Part shown: positions 9,623 to 21,949 of the stretch, one piece after another
How positions within the stretch are numbered: position 1 is the stretch's first letter
Layout: the number at the start of each line of letters is the position of its first letter
From: Aquilaria yunnanensis
Taxonomy: Eukaryota > Streptophyta > Magnoliopsida > Malvales > Thymelaeaceae
DNA: 64,000 nucleotides
NCBI GenBank assembly: GCA_039654915.1
Contig: CM077597.1
Span: forward strand, 27,378,001 to 27,442,000
Direction: 5' to 3'
Translations under genes and position numbers: made by a program
The notes under the pieces: model-generated
The model's database searches: none
What the model saw: only the letters and a program-made list of their open reading frames with translations
Told to the model about the DNA's origin: nothing

Positions 9623-11039
9623 TGTTAGTGTTGTGCCCAAAAAGCCAATCATGAGATGATTGTATTTTTGCACATTGAGTCATGATATTTTATTGAGGCA
9701 TTAATCCAACAATTATGTTTGTTGTTTTGTTTCTGTGTAACGTAATAAACATAATTGTAACCCTAGAATAATGATATTCTTAAACGTCCCTAGTATAGTA
9801 TTATTGTGGAGCGGGTTGCAATAATACATAACGACTAGCATATGTAGAGACTAATATGAGATATGTAGTCTACATATGGGTACAAGTTGGAGAACTTGTG
9901 TACTGGACCGACCTACCATGAGAACACTACATGGATCGTTATATGAGTGTCATAAGTGATTCTCATAGTGATCATGGTATATGCAGTCCTTCGACCTAAG
10001 ATCATCAAGGTTTCCTACATGTGAGTCATATAATTTGATACTTTCCTTTGTTGCTCGTAACTGAGTGAACTTGAAGGAGGTCATTGGGTATGTCACATAT
10101 CATGTGGAGGGATTTGTATGATTAAGATGGGATTTGTCCCTCCTATGTAACAGGAGTGATATCTTCGAGCCCCTTGATAGAGTAAGACTTAGAAAAATAC
10201 ATGGCCATGCTCGGATGAGTTTATATACGATATCAATGTCATCAGTTTAAGTTAGTCTACTCGGTAATCAAGAAACCAAAGATTGGGCTATACGAGAGTG
10301 ACACATTCCATGTCTCGTGCTTAGTCTTGATATCTTGGACAAAGGGACAATGGCATATATCGGTGATGATCATAAAGGTTTAGTCGAATCATCGACAATC
10401 TTGTCACTTGGGTAGCAATGATGTGTTGCTAGACATCGCTCATTGCTTATGATCATAAATGTGATTTATGATCATTGCCAACGTGATAAGAGCCTATTGG
10501 GTCGCACACATAAAGCTATTTGGATCATTAGAGTGCATGGGCTAATTATTTGGGTTATGGTTTTACTTTAATTTCGTATTAATAATGGGCCCAAGAGTTG
10601 AGCCATTATTAAGCCCGAAACTAAATCCTAATTGGATTAGGGCTTTGAAACCCCTTAGGCCTGGAAGTTGAGTCTCACTATAAATACAACTTCTAGTGAG
10701 AAATTCGTAGGTCTTCTTGCCCTAGCCTCCCAAAAGGACAGCCGCACTCTTCTCGTGTAATTCCTTGGAGGACGCAAGCTAGCACTGCGAGTGCAAGAGA
10801 AATGCATCTACTAGGACGTGGTGGAAGCGTGGTGATCCCGAGAGGCTCGTGTGGATACCATAGAGAGCCTGAACACATTAACTGTTCAGGTTTTGTGATT
10901 CGACTCTATAGTTGAGTGAGAGATCTCAACCGAAAATTAGGTATGAAAATTTTCGAACACCCGGTTTACCCCATTTCACTTGGATCCTGGAGGGTTTCGG
11001 TTAAATTCCACTGCGCTGTTTGGCTCCCGAAACCCAACA
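9623..11039 (+). repeat. Solo LTR, 1417 bp, perfect 5-bp TSD AAAAG
   Basis: Starts TGTTAGTG and ends CCCAACA (terminal inverted repeat TGTT/AACA). It is flanked by AAAAG at 9618-9622 and again at 11040-11044. Homologous X2 sequence near 39410-39430 lacks it. There is no internal region, so it is a solo LTR left by LTR-LTR recombination. Size and end motif suit a long-LTR Ty1/copia family, but that is a guess. TATAAATA at 10679-10686 gives the plus orientation. Confidence 0.85.
10679..10686 (+). promoter_or_regulatory. TATA box in solo LTR
   Basis: TATAAATA within ACTATAAATACAAC, about 360 bases before the LTR end. Used to orient the LTR. Confidence 0.5.
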
Positions 11040-11044
11040 AAAAG

Positions 11045-12269
11045 CGCCATGGGCAAGGGTGCACTCATGGGAAGAACTACAAGCTCAAGGGATCAAGATT
11101 ATGATTGACCTGTTAGGGTCATCGAATGGTCACCAAGGGATCCATCGAACAAATGAGGATGGAGCATGAGATCAACAATGTACAATCAGTAGACCTTAGT
11201 AAATCTATCAAAAGAAAGCATGGGTCCACATCCTGGTTTCCCACATAGATCTGTTGCTAATCATGGCCCAAATTGGTAACTATGACATATGGAGGGCCTA
11301 GATAGATGGACGAGCTAATGTCAATGTGATTTTCAACAATCCTCTAGATCCCCTGAACATCAAATGATCCTTTCTTACTTTGATTTAGGGACCCACCTAT
11401 GGAGTAAGAAAGGATGAGGTACTTTTCCTTTATTTCTATTATATTTCTTTACTGGCATGATGGGCTAATTTGTCAACTCATGCTTAGAGCTGATAAACAC
11501 TAGGATGATGTTGTTGTTATGATTACTCTTACTTTGATATAATTATGGTTTTCTTGTGATATATCTCATGTTCTTTGATGCATTCATTAATAGTTGCTAG
11601 TCTATTAATTCAATGTTGGATGATCAATGCATACAGGTAGTATCCGGTATATTTGTTGTGGATCACCATTGGGTAGAAGAGATATTCTTGTATTAGGAGT
11701 AACAAACCGACTTTATACCTCCGAACAAGTGTGAAAGGTAGTAGTTGGGTCTTAGAACTAGTAATGCATTCTTAAAAAGCGCGATAGGACTAAACACCCT
11801 ATCAGTCACTTAAGAATAGAGATTCGTAACTGGGAGTAATACGAAGCTAATCTATTTAAGGTAGCACTCCATGGTCCAAGTCAACTATATGTTTGTTGAA
11901 CTAAAGTAGGATTAATGCAATAGATTTCTAAGGGGATTCATACCTAAGCATGACATATCTTAATTGTTGATTATTTGGCTTGCTTTCTATTTCCAGTAGC
12001 TATTTAGTTATTTGTTTTACATCATTAGTTAATTTAGTTTAATTCTCAGTTCATTAGCTAAACAATCTTTTAATTGCCAGTTAGATAATAGAAAGATATT
12101 AAGTATGGTAGATAACTTCGTTCCATGGGAAAAATGATCTTGATACTTACCATTGCTATACTTGAATAATAGGTACGCTTGCTTGTGAGTTCACATATAT
12201 ATGTATTGAGAGATTTGACACATCCACATTAAGAATTGAATTAGTGTAGTTGGAAGAGTTGTGAACTAA
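11045..12269 (+). other. Block X1, part 2: protease fragment and linker
   Basis: At about 11270-11390 the plus strand gives a broken retropepsin-like stretch (IGNYDIW, then IDGRANVNVIF with DGR for DGG, then SFLTLI). The remainder up to 12269 is AT-rich, full of stops and matches 39430-40053 plus 49890-50479 in X2. RT and integrase are absent, so this is either a remnant of a deleted Tat-like element or a non-autonomous one. Confidence 0.55.
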
Positions 12270-14425
12270 ACAACACATCACCTTCAAAATTTTTGAATTT
12301 TTTTTGTTTCTTTCTATCTTTGATCTAGACTTATTGGTGATTTTTGAGTTATTTTGTTAATTAGCATGAATTTTATGTTATTGTTTAAACTATCACTTTG
12401 ACACTTTAGGACTTCAACCCACTAGTCATTAGGCCTACTCAGGTTAAGCTAGAACTAAATTAGACTTGGTCCACGGAGTGAGCTTTGACTCATTGATTGG
12501 ACAGCCCACTAGGGGCATTGTCCATGGCTTAGGAGTTAATGAGTTGGCTGTTAGCTATGAGAAACACACTTTAAAGGAGATCCCCTTGGACACATAGTTG
12601 ATCATGCAATGGCAGACATTTCCTTCATTATGGCGGCATCTTAGGGCCTATAAGAGGTGTTCTACAAGGGAGGATGATGTATGTTCTATCTAATTGCTAT
12701 AACTTTAACTAAACTTTCTCCTTTCTTGAGCCATTACTGATTTAAGTGTGAGAAGGTTTTTCTTCGGCACATAATCCTAAGGCACTTTAATTTTGTCTTT
12801 CATCGAAGCTTTACTATTCCTAAGGATATCAAACATCCCACTTGTTAATCTGGGTATTAACTATGTTATCTCCCTTTCCACTAGTTTCACTTGCTTAAAT
12901 GTGGCCACATATCTTAGAGTACATTAAAATTGCCCGTTAATTTTGACTTTTACGATCAAAAGCTCGACTTAGTTCTCTATTCTTAATGTTCATTAAAAAA
13001 ATTTATGAAAATGATGTATAGAAAGTACTACAAAGTTATTTAAAGTTGTTAGGATCTTGCATGTAATTACGTGAAGAAATAACATAAGTTAGTAGGGAGA
13101 AGACAATTTCATTCTTTTTCTTTTTGTCCACCTACTAGAAGGCTAGAAGTCAGTCTACTTTGTCTATTTGTTCAGGCCGCAAGTCTTTTTTTATACTTTG
13201 AACCTGCAGGTCATTCTTTATAATTATTGATATGCAATTTACTCGTATTTAAATTAGGAATTACTAACTAGGAATGGAAAATTGTGTATTTAATAATGGC
13301 AGTCTGTTTCCACACTGTTTGAATATGGATACATATTTGTACTAGTAAATTCTTGCTATATGATCCAATAAAAAACTATATATAAGTGTTCAAATTTTTT
13401 TTTCTATTATATATATATATATATAGCCCGTTACAAGTGGGACAGTATAGAGGAGTCAATAAAATAAGCAATTTAACCATCCTACCCAACTGCACCTGCA
13501 CATTGACTGCAACGAAGATATATCTCATAGACATGTTAGAACTCTAATCATGTTCAATAGAAATCAAATATGATTTTAAAACAACAAGATAGATCATTTG
13601 TTCCATAAATAACGAAAAGCACGAAAGGCCTAAGATTAAAAATTCAGAAAGTAAATTAAGAGAGAGAGAGTTAATTATAATTAGGAGAAGATTTAGACTT
13701 TCTTCTGCACACTTAATCAGCCAGTAAAAATACAATATGACGGATGAGATTTTTATCACTTTTCCCAACACACTAATTAACTCAAATGGGTTCGCTTGAC
13801 TCCTTGTTCACCGCCAAATTGGAAATGTCTTAAGTTCACAACACCCTCTCAAAGAGATCAAGACTTTTCCGGAACAGGTCTTCTACGAACAATTCTGGAA
13901 GAAAATGTTATCATCTCAAAAATCGTAGCGAGTTATCATGTTGACCGGTTAACTAAATAACATTGCGATGATTGTGCTACCTCAGATACGTGTGACAGAA
14001 TGACCAGGAAATTTCAAATTGCGACATATTTGCTACGAGTATTGAATTTGGTGTAGAATCATTGTACTCTAGGCATTGTAAAAATTAATTGAGAGCCAAA
14101 AATTGCAATGAATAAATTTCTCACAAATTGTTACGTTATCCTTGCTACGATTTTTTATCCCAAAAACATAGCAATCATGTCACAGATGACCGAGGTGATT
14201 TTAACCATCATAGAGTTCAGGATTACAATTGCTCGAGCATTTCTCCGCCATTTCTTTCTTCTCCCATGCCGCAAGTCTCTCGACCCTCTCCCGGATCTCT
14301 GCTTCTACCTCCCCCACACAGGTTGTTCGTCTCCTGTGTGCCATCATCGCTATTTGCCAAACCACCATCACCGGAACGTTGCTAATGCCGCTTCATGTAG
14401 CGCTTTCTCCATTCCTTCAAAATTT
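12270..14425. repeat. Block X1 unit A (about 2.16 kb)
   Basis: First of three consecutive divergent copies. Landmarks in order: TTGATCTAGACTTATTGGTG (12321), a segment around GGCTTCAACCCACTAG-like text (12410), ATCTCCCTTT (12870), AATTACGTGAAG (13060), CACCGCCAAATTGG (13810) and a GC-rich island (about 14255-14400). Closest match is unit A' at 50480-54320. No coding potential recognised. Includes a short (TA)n run at about 13409-13425. Confidence 0.7.
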
Positions 14426-16465
14426 CCAGAATTTCTTGGTTGTTTGTGGTTATTGACCTTTGATCTACACTTGTTGGTGCTTTAGAGTTATCTTGTTGAT
14501 AAGCATGAATTTTAGTATTTTATCATCTATTTCTATGTAAAATGAAAACTGTTTGCTATTTTAGGTAAAGGGGTTTTGCAGGAAAATTTAGAAAATTAAG
14601 GGACAAAGCCTGAACTTTTATGTTAGCGCCTAAACTGTCACTTTCCAAAACTTTGGACTTCATTGGAGAATTTTTAAAAGTACATGGTCTGAACATATAA
14701 TTTTATGTCAGTGCCTAAATTGACACATCTCAAACTTTGGAGATATGACTGTAAAATCTTTAAAACTTCGGGCAATAGGTATGTAATTTATGTTTGTGCT
14801 TAAATTGTCACTTTTGGCACTTTAAGGCTTCCGCCCATTAAGCATACGTTGGGACTACATTAGACTCGGCCAATGGACTGGACCTTGGCTTGTTGACTAG
14901 ACATCCTACTAGTAGTGATGCTCATGAGATAAGGAGCTAATGAGTCGGCCATTAGCTATGGTAGATATACGTTAAGGAAGATCCCCATGATCATGTGGTT
15001 GTTCATGCAAAGGGAGGAGTTTCCTTTGAGGCTGTTGCATATTAGGGCTCATAAGAGACCTTCTATGAGAGAGGGTGAGATACATTCCATCTCTTTACCA
15101 TAGCTTTCATCAAGTTTTCTCCTCTCTCAAGTCATTTACTGAATTAAGCATAGGAGGGTATTCGTGTGAACACAAATCAGGATCCTCTAACCTTGTCTTT
15201 GATCACAAATGTACCATGTCTAATGACATCGGGCATCCCGCTTAATAACTAAGATATTAACTATATTATCTCCCTTTTTCATTAGTATTCACTTGTCTTA
15301 GATATGGATACATATCTTGGAGTAGATTAGAATCGCCGATTACAATTGAATTCTACGATCAAAAGTTTGAAGCAGTCGTTATATACTTATTGTTCATTAA
15401 AAAATTTATGAATATGATATATATAAAGAACTACAAGTCATTTTAAATTGCTATAATCTTACATATAATTGCGTGAAGACATAACATTAGTTATGAGGAA
15501 ACAGACATTTTCATTCTTTCTATTTATCCACCTGCGGGCTGCTAGAAGGCTAAAGTCAGTCTACTTTGTTTATTTCGACTTCCAAGTGGCTATCCTTTCT
15601 TATACTCTATATCTGCAAGTCTTTCTCTATATTTATTGATATGCCATTTGCACATCTTGAAATTGGGAATTTGGGATGGTTACACACTAGGGTAAGAAAA
15701 TTTTCTATTTAATAATGCCGGTGTGTTCCCACATGGTTTAAATAAATAATGAAAGGCATGTGAGGCCTCTGATTGAAAATTCTGCAAGTAAATTAAGAGA
15801 GAGAGGGGGTTAATTATAATTAGGAGAAGGTTCGGAACTATCTTCCGGGTACCTAATCAACCAACAAAAATGCAAAATAACAGATGGGATTTTACCATTC
15901 CCACCATGCTAATTAACTCAAATGGGTTACCTTAACTCGTTGTTCACCACAAAATTCGAGACGTTTTAACTTCAGAGCACTCTCTACAAAAAATTAAGAT
16001 ATTCACTACAAATGTCTTTGACAAAAAATTGCGTAATGATATGTAATCATCGCAACCATGTAGAATCAATGCAAAAGTCAAGCTCTGGAAAACTATAACA
16101 ATTAATTGGGCACCAACAATTGCAATGAAAAAAATTTCTTTGCAAAGGGTTTTTTTTTTTGGGTTGCATCATCGTCGCAACAAATTTTTTTAATCCAAAA
16201 AAGGGTCTAATCAAGTCACAGATTTCTCAGACGATTTTAGTTGTCGTTGATTTCTAAATTACCAACATTTGCTCGAATGTTTATCCCTCATTTTTATCCT
16301 CGGCCACATAGCAAGCCTCTCGAGCCTTTGTCGGATCGCTTCTCCAAACTCTTCGACACTATACGTTTGTCTGTAATGTGCTACCACCGTTGTTTGCTGT
16401 ACAGACGTCAACGGATCACTCCAATGCTGCTTCAGATACCCCTTTCTCTGTTAATTCCAAATTTT
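14426..16465. repeat. Block X1 unit B (about 2.04 kb)
   Basis: Second copy with the same landmarks in the same order: TTGATCTACACTTGTTGGTG (14457), GGCTTCCGCCCATTAAG (14828), AATTGCGTGAAG (15468), TTGTTCACCACAAAATTCG (15938) and a GC-rich island (about 16290-16440). Closest match is B' (54321-54500 plus 61497-63325). At 15979 it holds CACTCTCTACAAAAAATTAAG, reminiscent of a CACTA terminus. Confidence 0.7.
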
Positions 16466-19440
16466 TGAATTTCTTGATTGTTTGTGGTTTTGATCTCTGA
16501 TCTACACTAGTTGGTGATTTATGAGTTATTTTACGGATTAACATGAATTCTGGTGCTTATCATCTACTTTCCATGTAAAATGTAAATTGCATTTGGGACT
16601 AGATTTGTACTTTTGTGTTAGAGCCTAAACTGTCACTTTTCAAACTTTTGAGAGATGGTTGGAGAATTTTTTGGAAGTACATGGTCTAAACCTGTAATTT
16701 CATGTTAGTGCCTAAATTGACACTTTTCAAACTTTGGAATGTGGACTGTGATATCTTTAAAACACTAGACACTAGACATGTAATTTTATGTTTGCTAAAG
16801 ATGTCAATTTTGCCACTACAGGGCTTCAGCCCTTTGGTTAGAAGGTCCACTCTAGATAAGCTAGAACTACATTGGACTTGGTCTATAGACTCGAGCTTGA
16901 CTTGTTGACTAGATAGCCTACTAGGGGCACTGCTCATGGCTAAGCTGCTAATTGGTGGATTGTTAGTTATGATAGGCACATATTAAGAATGGTAAAATTT
17001 GACCCGACCTAAAAACCTGGACCGACTCATCTGAACTCAAATCTAACCTGACCTAATTTGACAAAAAAAAAGCAATGACCTGAACCCGTTTGTACCTAAC
17101 CTGACCTAGACTAGAACTCGATTAAAATGATATCCGAAGAAACCCAAAATCCAAATAACCCGAACCCAAATTAACCTGAATACAAAATAACCCAAACTTG
17201 AGACTAACTTGACCCAAACCTGAAAATACCCAACTCTAAACCTGACAATACCTGATTTCCAGGATTTGTTGGATTAGTCCATACATTTATGAGATGATCA
17301 GATTTTGCCTCACAAAATTGTCAGATTTACCTCAAACTCTTGAGAGTTGATAAATTTGCCCCAAAATTTTCAATTTTTCCTAGAACTTTCTAAAAACCTT
17401 CAATTCACACTCAAACTCTTCCATTTTGCCTACACTAACCTCAAACGACCTCTAGGGCTCCAAATTAGTGCCTAAACTAAATTAATTCATATTTTAATCC
17501 TAAATAATGATTCTAAATTCCAAAAAATTATAACTTAATGTGAGAACATAATTTAACTGCATCTGATCCTAGTAACTTCTTAAGTTCGAAAATGACAAAG
17601 TTTATAGTTTCATGAATCAAATTTGCAAAGTTTTGATTTAGGTATTTTTATTAAAATAATTGCATATTAATATATTTATATCTAGTTAAGTTAAATTTTT
17701 TAGATTATTTTTTATGCATAGTAATTTTTTTGTTATGAGGTGCCTAAAGTTTGAAATTTCCATTTTAGTGACTCATAAAAATTACAACATGGGTCTCTAA
17801 ACATTTCAAATATTTACATCAAAAAACAAATTCTTTAATCTAGTTATTCCACCTTACTTCAAAAAACAAATTTTAGCAAAATATAAATAAAAACTTCAAT
17901 TAATCTAGTTATTCCACCTTATACACCAATAACCCAATTAGACCCAAATATCAACCCATGTTTAACCGAAACCCAAATAACCCGACCTAAAATCTCCCAA
18001 GTCTAACCCATCCTGAATTAAACCTGAACCCGAATAAAACAGATCCAAACCCGAAATCTACTCAACCCGAGCCCAAATAACATAATCTGAACTTGACATA
18101 AACCCGAATTGATGCTACCCGAACATAAATGACCTGACCCCAACCCAACCCGACCCACCCATTTGTCATCCTTAATCCCCATGATCACATAATTAGTCAC
18201 GCAATGGGAAGAGTTTCCTACATGATGCCTGCATCTTAGGGCCCATAAGAGGCATTTCACAAGAGAGTATGAGGTACGTTCTATCTTGTATTAATATCTT
18301 CCACCAAGCTTTCCCCTTTCTCGAGTCATTTATTGACTTAAGCATGAGAAGATCTTATCGAAGCACAAAATCTGGGTTCCTATAACCTTGTCTTTGGTCA
18401 TAGATCTACCATCTCTAAGGGTATCAGGTATCTCACTTAGTGATACAAATATCAACTATATTATCTCCCTTCTTATTAGTATTCACTTGTCTTAAATGTG
18501 GGTACAAACCTTGGAGTATAGAATTGTCAGTTACTATTGAATTCTATGATTTAAAGTTTCAACTAGTCTTTATTCCTCATTAAGGAATTTATGAAAATGA
18601 TATATGGAAAGTACTACAATTTATTTTTATTGCTGTTATCTTGCATATAATTGCGTGAAGGCATAATACATTTTTTTTTACACAGAAACATTTAAACAAA
18701 ACGGGATAGCATAACATTTTCATTCCCTTTACTATCCACCTCTAGAAAGCTAAAAGTCAGTATAATCCAATAAATAGTAAACACGAGGGTGTCCAAAAAG
18801 ATTGTTTTTTTCTATTCTTTTTTTCTTCTATTTTATTTTGAATGTTACAAGTGGGAGGGTAGAAGAGTCATTAAAATATGCAAGGGAGATATATCTCTTA
18901 GACATGTTAGAACTCTAATCATGTTCATTAAAAATTTAATATGACTTTAAAACAAGAAGATACATTATTTGTTCCTTAACGAAAAGCACGTGAGGCCTCC
19001 CATTAAAAGTTCTGTAAGCAAATTGGGAGAGAGACTTAATTTCAATTAGGAAAAGCTTCAGGCTTTCTTCTGCAAACCTAATCAACCAATGAAAATACAA
19101 AATGAGGGATGAGATTTTACCATTTCACCACACTAATTAAATCAAATGGTTTCGCTCGAGACCTGATTCACCACCAAATTCGAGACGTTTTGAGTTCACA
19201 ACACTCCCTATAATATATCGTCTTATATATGCATGACAAAGTGAGTAGTAAGTTCCAAATGGCGCCAACGATTGTAACAAAAAATTTCTTCATAAAATGT
19301 AACATCATCACTACTATGAATTTTTATTCCAAAAATGGTTTAACCATGTCAAAAAATTCTATGACGTTTTTAGCCATTATAGAGTTCTCGACTACCAACA
19401 CTTGCTTGAACGTTTCTCCCTTATTTTCCTCGTCTCCACT
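16466..19440. repeat. Block X1 unit C with 1.2-kb insertion
   Basis: Third copy: CTGATCTACACTAGTTGGTG (16497), GGGCTTCAGCCCTTTGG (16820), AATTGCGTGAAG (18647) and CACCACCAAATTCG (19170). Close to C' (63326 onward). Split by the element at 16987-18171. The copy breaks off near 19440, before the GC-rich island is complete. Confidence 0.65.
16987..18171. mobile_element. Insertion rich in CCCGA/CCTGA motifs, flanked by TTAA
   Basis: Absent from the homologous unit C' (63830) and from B (14965). It begins GAATGGTAAAATTTGACCCG and ends CCATTTGTCATCC. The ends are an imperfect inverted repeat (GAATGGTAAA against GGATGACAAA). TTAA is found on both sides (16983-16986 and 18172-18175). The first 250 and last 300 bases are dense in degenerate ACCCGAACCCAAATAA-like words. 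The middle is AT-rich. No open frame. Probably a non-autonomous DNA element; superfamily undecided (the TTAA might be a 3-bp or 4-bp duplication). Confidence 0.6.
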
Positions 19441-19860
19441 ACAAGAGACTAGGCTTTTTGAAATTGCGACAATTGTAGGAGAATCAAAGGAAAAAGGTTA
19501 TTTCCTATGATAAAAATTGTCACACAAAATGGTAGAAAATACTAGGATCGGAAATAAAAATCGTAATGCACAACCGACGAGCCCTTTGATGACTTAAATC
19601 ATCAGACACTTACTGCAATTCTAGGATGTAAACCTTGTGACAATTTTCTGATGACAAAAGCTTCCGACAATTTTGTAATGCCCAAGATACAAACGCGTGT
19701 GGTCCCCGCAGGTTGAGACAATTTTACAATTAAAGCTGCTTGTGATAATTTTCTAACACAAAGAAAGCAACAATTCCCTAATTATGCATTATCAAAATTT
19801 TCTAGTGATTAGAGTTGCTACAATATTTTTGAAGATCACACATTTTTTTTTCTTTTGAAT
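19437..19860 (+). other. Possible CACTA-type transposon end fragment
   Basis: CACTACAAGA at 19437-19446 resembles the conserved start of plant CACTA (En/Spm) elements. It is followed by recurring words such as GACAATTTTCTGATGAC and AAATTGCGACAATT, like subterminal repeats. The opposite terminus was not found. Because the aligned units read CACATAGCAAG at this point, the match could be chance. Confidence 0.35.
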
Positions 19861-19879
19861 TTTATATATATTGGTATAT

Positions 19880-19891
19880 GCATATAAATAC

Positions 19892-19939
<48 letters not shown>

Positions 19940-20000
19940 GTGTGTGTGTGTGTCAATATTTTATTTTAGATGTTAATATACTGTGTGTGTGTGGAGAACT
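19880..20000. repeat. Microsatellites (TACA)n, (TA)n, (TG)n
   Basis: A compound run: four CATA/TACA units, about 17 TA units to 19936, then TG repeats at about 19940-19952 and again near 19983-19992. Confidence 0.85.
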
Positions 20001-20288
20001 GGTGAACTATTATACATAAAATAATCAAATTCCACAAAAAAAAAAGTTTCAAGTACAATTAATTTATGAACTAAAATGCTTTTTATTCTAAAGCTTGAGA
20101 CCTACTAGTAATAGTCAACAGGACATAGAGTTGGGCTAATCACCGCCATCTCCTAGAGTACTTCCATAGTCATCAGACTGTGTAGAGGATTTGGTCCAAA
20201 GGTCGGCTGAGGAAGCTGGTGATGGTAAGAGACCACAGTAGATCAATAAGTTAATCACAGTGCTCAACATAGTGTTGGTGTCCCATTG
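20001..20288. other. Unassigned sequence before the solo LTR
   Basis: AT-rich then mixed sequence with no open frame or repeat recognised. The last five bases (CATTG) serve as the left target duplication of the next feature. Confidence 0.4.
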
Positions 20289-21249
20289 TGATGGCGATGG
20301 GGGCCATCATCAATAGTAAATCCACTACGTGTCGCAATAAGTGCAGCAGGGTGTTCCCGGGGAGGTAGGCAAGTCTAGGGAGGAGATGCTCTGTGTGGAC
20401 CGTGTACCATGGCCGGCGGCGGTTACTTCCTTTGGAGGGGCGAAGTTGGAGAGTGCCTCTGGTACGGGAGAGCGCCTGAAGCGGGAACTCCTCAAGAGGG
20501 CCTGCCTGAAATACTCAGAGAATAGGGGTTAGGAGGTCCTCGGAGTCTTTTTCCGAGGAGGAGCCTCCAACGCCCAAGTCAGTACTCCGAAGGAGTGAAG
20601 AGAGAGAGAGCACAGTAAGCGTAAGAGACTCTTGCCTGCTATGTTCTCCTTTTGGACCCTTTTTTTTTTGGAGGAGGAGCAAGAAAAGAGAGTCCTGCCT
20701 TTTCGTGACCATTTTCCCTATATGTATAAGAGGGGGTGAGGCCTTCGGATGGCAACACATGTATGGACGGATACCATCCGTATCTCTAGTGTGGGCTCCC
20801 CTAGCCGCCTACAGACTCCTCGGGCCACGAGCTGCATCAGGTGCAGCCCTACGTGACAGAGCGTAGGTAGGAGCAGCGCACCATAGTGCATATGAGGGCG
20901 GCATTTAGGGTGTACGGGCGTGATGTCAGAGACTCCTTGATGGTGACTACTGTGCCTCCAAAGTCCCTTTGATGGACGTTTCCCCTCGTGGTGAGAGGTT
21001 TTTCCTGAAGTCACTCTGTTACTTCAGGATGTTCCCTGGCTCCAAAGCGGGTCCTTCGGAGGGCTTTTTCCCGCGGAAGGTAGTTGGTTCTTCTCCCCCA
21101 AAGTTTGGTTCGGTCACCTTCAGGAGGGGGTGATCCGCCAGTCTCCCAAGGTTGGTATTGGCGGGTTACCGAGGTCATGCACCTCAAGTATCTGACTCCT
21201 TCTTTTCCGAGGTTCCCAGGTGGCTGGGGCGATAGCACTTCGGCTATCA
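20289..21249 (-). repeat. Solo LTR of Tat family (961 bp)
   Basis: Left end TGATGGCGATGGGGGCCATC and right end ACTTCGGCTATCA parallel the Tat LTR ends at 8350 and 9209. The interior from about 20500 aligns well with 8440 onward (AGGAGGTCCTCGGAGTCTTT; CGCCCAAGTCAGT). Flanks are CATTG (20284-20288) and CGTTG (21250-21254), a 4-of-5 target duplication whose one mismatch is a CG-to-CA change. No internal sequence is present. Confidence 0.8.
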
Positions 21250-21254
21250 CGTTG

Positions 21255-21949
21255 GATCTGTAACTGAACCCCCAATAGGATCTGGTCATAAACCTCCACT
21301 TGGAACCCAGAGAATCGGCTCTATAGCTTGGGGTTCATAGCCCTTATATGAGCAATCTCTACTAGATCAGCATGTGGCACCTAATATAGTTGGCATGTAA
21401 CAGTTATTAAAATAAAAGTGATATAATTGAGAAATAAAATTACTTGAGAATAGAAAATGCCTGCTTAGGTCCAAATATATGGGGATCCACATGGTGACGC
21501 AGAACACCAGATAGTTGACCCTTTTTTGGGAGGCCTCGAAGCTCACTACATGCATTAGCATCAAACTGTGTCGGTGATCTGGGTTAGGTTGCTTTTGGTA
21601 GATCCGCTAGATGTATTCCTTCTATGACAAAATGAAATTGGATTTAATTAAACACTATATATATATGGCCATATTTTAAAAAAAATTTGATACATGATGG
21701 ATTAACAATTTCACCGATCTTCTTCCAAGTGTGAGTCCTAGTCCAGCACTCGTTCAATATAGGCTCAACTCCATCCCATTCCCATGATGATGGACATGGG
21801 GCTAACATATCAATGGATGGTTAAACTATCTTAAAATATATAATGCATGTTAATAGAAGGGAAAGATTGCAACCATAAGACCTGAGTGCATCTCACCTAG
21901 GATAAATCCCATCATGTGTTTCAATATTGCGAAAGAAGATGTTAGTGCC
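21255..21949. other. Unassigned sequence
   Basis: No coding potential beyond a 65-codon minus-strand open stretch (21564-21367) without recognisable features. The region merges into LTR-derived sequence near 21950. Confidence 0.4.

Noticed and set aside
13409..13425. Short (TA)n run as a possible functional element
   Set aside because: Simple-sequence repeat at a position where unit A' also has (TA)n (about 52075). No further meaning seen.
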